Source: Gorsachius magnificus
Lineage: Eukaryota > Chordata > Aves > Pelecaniformes > Ardeidae
DNA: 64,000 bases
NCBI GenBank assembly: GCA_034008185.1
Contig: CM067083.1
Coordinates: forward strand, 122,778,337 to 122,842,336
Reading direction: 5' to 3'
In this document: positions 61,023 to 64,000 of the stretch, in pieces
Layout of the letters: each line of letters begins with the position of its first letter
Position numbering within the stretch: the stretch's first letter is position 1
Notes under the pieces: model-generated
The model's database searches: none
Told to the model about the DNA's origin: nothing
Seen by the model: the letters and a program-made list of their open reading frames with translations, nothing else
Position numbers and translations under genes: made by a program

Positions 61023-61548
61023 CTGCGATGGGAGGGAGAGAGAGGTGGGTTATAAGAGAAAATGTCAGACACCATAGGAGAGTAGAGCCCCAGAAGTTAT
61101 CTCCTTGCTGGCTCCGGCATGGTACTGATGCACAGGGTACCTTTGGGCTTAAACCCATGGTTGGGACCCATGCTTTCTGTCCCCATGGAGCTGGGGGACC
61201 GCTGGACTCTTAAAAGTCATCTCTCCACGTTTGTCAGTACGGCAGCTTGCTGGCAAGATCCCTGTGCATGAGCACAAGAGACGGGCGTTTGCAGGGCAGC
61301 ATTCATCTCATCCTTGTGCGGGCTGGGTGAGGTAAATCATCCACCATAGCCAGCTGCAGGTCGCTGATCTCCACTGCCAAAGCTGGGTGAGATGAACCAT
61401 GTCCATCCACCCCAAGGCACCAAGGCTGGAGAGGGCTCCCAGCCTCCGGGGTCAGCCCCGCTTTGTCCCCTCCATGCATTGCTGTCTTACCTGGGGTGGC
61501 CAAGGAGAAAAGCAGGAGCACAGCAAAGACCACGCAGAGCACCCTCAT
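60892..61548 (-). CDS. ovodefensin with shortened first cysteine loop (two exons)
   Basis: Second ovodefensin, 62 residues. Exon 1 (61491-61548) is the signal peptide MRVLCVVFAVLLLFSLATP plus a split Gly. Exon 2 (60892-61022, acceptor ATCGCAG) encodes YGQLKGICGGYCSYLC...GKMYCCIPPPKKGK and TGA. Cysteine spacing is C-x3-C-x3-C-x11-C-x4-C-C, so it belongs to a different spacing group from the neighbour at 49.6 kb (perhaps the B group; I am not sure of the name). The shared start of the mature peptide (YGQ), CIPP ending, exon sizes and phase show common descent. The C-terminus is Lys-rich. TATAAAA lies at 61639-61633, 85 nt upstream of the ATG. The gene points towards the gallin-type gene. Expected role: secreted antimicrobial egg or oviduct peptide. 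Confidence 0.9.
61491..61548 (-). CDS. minus-strand ovodefensin exon 1, signal peptide
   Basis: Nineteen codons plus one base; donor CCAG|GTAAGAC. Same size and phase as the exon at 49593-49650. Confidence 0.9.
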
Positions 61549-61632
61549 GCCTGCAGGCCAGTGGGGATCTCAGCACACCAGGAGCAAAGCAGGTCTGAGA
61601 TGGCCACAGTGGGGAAACTTGGAGGCCCTGGG

Positions 61633-61639
61633 TTTTATA
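61633..61639 (-). promoter_or_regulatory. TATA box of the minus-strand ovodefensin
   Basis: TATAAAA on the minus strand, placed as in the gallin-type gene. The perfect inverted repeat CCTGCCAC-N7-GTGGCAGG lies just upstream (61648-61670). Confidence 0.75.
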
Positions 61640-61645
61640 GAGGGA

Positions 61646-62945
61646 CTCCTGCCACGAGCGGTGTGGCAGGAGGAGAAAGCTGAGCAAAACCATCTCCAGA
61701 GAGGTGTTGTTTGCTTGCCAGCATGTGCAATGTCACCCCGACCCGCTGGTCCCACTCACAAAGGCACCCGGCAGCCAGGTCCATGCTCCAGTGGGCTTCT
61801 CCTCACCACTTGCCGGCCGCTTTCACCAACCCGGACACGCGGGGGCAATTCCCCCTCCCCCAGATCCGGCTGCCAGGACTCTGCTGCCAGCACGCATGGA
61901 GCTGCCGGGCACAGCTCTGCTCAATCCAGCGCCAACCAGGGCTGCCGACAGCAGAGGTGCAAGAATTAATTCTGTGGGCGCTGTTCTGATGAGGCACCAG
62001 AACTGGACACTGTCTGCAAGGCACGGACACAATGGACAATACCCGGGCATCGAATCCATCATGGGGAATAGTTTTCAGGTGCATTCATCCTCAACTGGTG
62101 CAGTGAGGTTCCTTGAGGGTCTCCCCCAAACGTGCAAACTCTGCAATATTTTCACAGAATCCTGTGGTTTGGGTTGGAAGGGATCCCTAGAGCCCATCCA
62201 GCCCAACCCCCCTGCAGGGAGCAGGGACACCTTTAACCAGATCAGGTTGCTCACAGCCCCATCCAACCTGACCTGGAATGTTCCCCTGGATGGGGTCTCC
62301 ACCACTTCTCTGGGCAACCCGTGCCAGGGTTTCACCAGCCTTGTCATAAAAAATTTCTCCCTCCTATCCCATCTGGATCTCCCCTTTTTCAGTTCAAAGC
62401 CATCACCCCTTGTCCTGTTGCTGCAGGCCCTGCTAACCAGTCCATCCCCCCCTTTCTCCCCAGCCCCGTTAAGCCCTGCAAGGCCGCACTCAGGTCTCCC
62501 CGCAGCCTCCTCTTCTCCAGGCTGAACACCCCCAGCTCTCCCAGCCTCTCTCCATGGCAGAGGGGCTCCAGCCCTGGGACCATCTCCGTGGCCTCCTCTG
62601 GCCCCGCTCCAGCAGGTCCCTGTCTGTCCTGGGCTGGGGACCCCCGAGCTGGACGCAGGGCTCCAGGGGGGGCTGAGTGGAGCGGAGCAGAGGGGCAGAA
62701 TCCCTTCCCTCGCCCCACTGGCCACGCTGCGGGGGATGCAGCCCAGGGCACGGTTGGCTTCTGGGCTGCCAGCGCACGTGCCAGATCATGTCCAGCTTTT
62801 CATCCCTCAGCACTGCCAGGTCCTTCTCCACCAGGCTGCTCTCCATCCCTCCATCCCCAGCCTTTATGGATACCGGGGGTTGCCCCAACCCAGGTGCAGG
62901 ACCCTGCACTTGGCCTGATTTTCACCACATTCACTTGGCCCAAGA
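61646..62945. repeat. duplicated ovodefensin upstream block, copy 2 (interrupted by CR1)
   Basis: Upstream region of the intact minus-strand ovodefensin, matching 45526-46060. A 762-bp CR1 (62156-62917) interrupts it and is absent from the other copy. Confidence 0.9.
62156..62917 (-). mobile_element. CR1 fragment inserted in the ovodefensin upstream block
   Basis: 762 bp, flanked by ATTTTCAC at 62148-62155 and 62918-62925. The paralogous block at 46.04 kb has a single ATTTTCAT there and no CR1. Its frames show CR1 ORF2 C-terminal motifs. Confidence 0.93.
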
Positions 62946-62999
62946 CCTATCTGGGTATTTTGCCTGAAATATTTCAAAAAGGCCTATGATGCTGACTAA

Positions 63000-63880
63000 A
63001 GGGGACGTAGGGAGACGTGTAAATGAAGCTCAGGGAATGAATTGCCACAACACATCTGACCTGCTGTGAGTCCAGTCTTATCCTGCCTAATAATTTTCAT
63101 GGTTTTCTAGAGAGCGTGCTTACTAAATTCACAAATAAGAAGTCGAAAGGGACTGCAAAGCATTAGAGCACAGGATTAGCATTCCAGTGGATTTTTTCAT
63201 GCTAAAAAGATAATGAAAAAGGTATAATTAAGTAATAAGGAAAGCTACCTTGTCTATACAGACAAGAATAATTACCTGGATAACACAGAACAAGGAGTTC
63301 CTGGCTTTATGGGAGTTCTGCAGGGAAAATTCGGGTTGCAGATCATAGGTAGGCACAAATGAGCAATGCCACGGTGTTGGGAAACCAGCACTAACTGTCC
63401 TACAAGTATGAACAAAAACTGAGTTTGTAGAACACAGGACATACCCACTGTACCCCGTAAAAGTGCATCCATCCAGTTTTGTACACCATGCTTCGCAAAA
63501 GCCATGACAGGGCTGAAGGGAGCTCAGAAAATGGCGGGAGGTCAGAAGATATGACCTGTGAGAAGAGACTGAGGCAAGTGGAATAACGATGAACAGGAAA
63601 GAGAAGGCATGGAAAACATGAACGTCCTCAAATCCACAAATGCAATAGGTTGGAAAGGAGCGGTCTGTTCTTGGTGGCCAGGATGTCGCAACGAGAAGCC
63701 CTCACCTGAGATGTAGGAAAGTTTTTGCAATGACAGGACTGTACAGCAGCAGAAAGGACTGCATAGGGGGAGTGTGGAAACACCATTGACGAAGGTCTTA
63801 AATAAGAAATGGACAAATTCTTGAGAACACTTAGAAACAGGGGTGACAAGGCACACGAGGTGCACAGTCCCCTCACCCTT
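63000..63880 (+). mobile_element. old CR1/L3-type LINE fragment, copy near the intact ovodefensin
   Basis: GTGCTTACTAAATTCACAAA at 63116 matches the LINE FADD-coding region and the paralogous place at 46260. Decayed. Confidence 0.5.
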
Positions 63881-64000
63881 ACTTTTACTCAGTTTCTGTA
63901 CTCAAATAAGATCACAGAGAGGAATGTGAGGCTGAGCCAAGTCAGAGCGCGGAGCCTGGTCTGGGCAGAAGCAAGTGCCTGGGAAGGGGTCCAAGAACGT

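Noticed and set aside
61303..61548. 81-codon unspliced reading of the ovodefensin signal exon
   Set aside because: Reads through the GTAAGAC donor into the intron; the spliced form gives a proper six-cysteine peptide.
61704..62525. 273-codon plus-strand frame
   Set aside because: Runs through the duplicated ovodefensin upstream block and antisense through a CR1; the matching 45.5-kb copy breaks the frame.

Overview
The window looks like avian nuclear DNA. It is full of CR1 LINE fragments whose 3' ends carry the bird-typical 8-bp tail repeat (ATTCTATG), it has a short antisense LTR, and it holds two ovodefensin genes, a family known only from birds and reptiles. The species cannot be fixed from sequence alone.

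Layout. Positions ~2.5-31.4 kb are one gene on the minus strand, MTMR9 (myotubularin-related protein 9, a pseudophosphatase). I could assemble all ten coding exons with consistent splice phases: 1,653 nt, 550 codons plus stop, one residue longer than the human protein as I recall it. Its start codon is at 30,707 and its stop at 6,324. A long candidate 3' UTR runs left of the stop. A G+C-rich CpG-island promoter (~30.8-31.45 kb) sits at its 5' end, followed immediately by a GGGCAGGGAG-type minisatellite (31.44-31.81 kb). The introns carry CR1 pieces, including a 1.5-kb element at 20.5-22.1 kb with an uninterrupted reverse-transcriptase ORF and a second truncated copy joined to its tail.

From 31.8 to 49 kb is repeat-rich intergenic DNA. 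From 45 kb onward it becomes an ovodefensin locus. A two-exon gallin/cygnin-type ovodefensin lies on the plus strand (49,593-51,241). A second ovodefensin with different cysteine spacing lies on the minus strand (60,892-61,548), tail to tail with the first. At 45.4 kb there is a decayed relative of the second gene: a recognisable but broken signal-peptide exon, a destroyed TATA box and an upstream block that is still almost identical to that of the intact gene. The two intact genes share one plan: TATA box ~90-105 nt upstream of the ATG, a 58-nt signal-peptide exon, a phase-1 intron and a single exon for the six-cysteine peptide. They presumably serve as oviduct/egg-white antimicrobial peptides (family knowledge, not shown here).

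The most notable material is the third, broken ovodefensin copy and what its comparison with the intact copy shows: a sharp step in identity suggesting gene conversion of the promoter-upstream block, and an empty site that dates a 762-bp CR1 insertion to after the duplication. A 254-bp solo LTR with perfect 6-bp target-site repeats sits inside the intron of the gallin-type gene. No bacterial, phage, CRISPR, tRNA or rRNA feature was seen.
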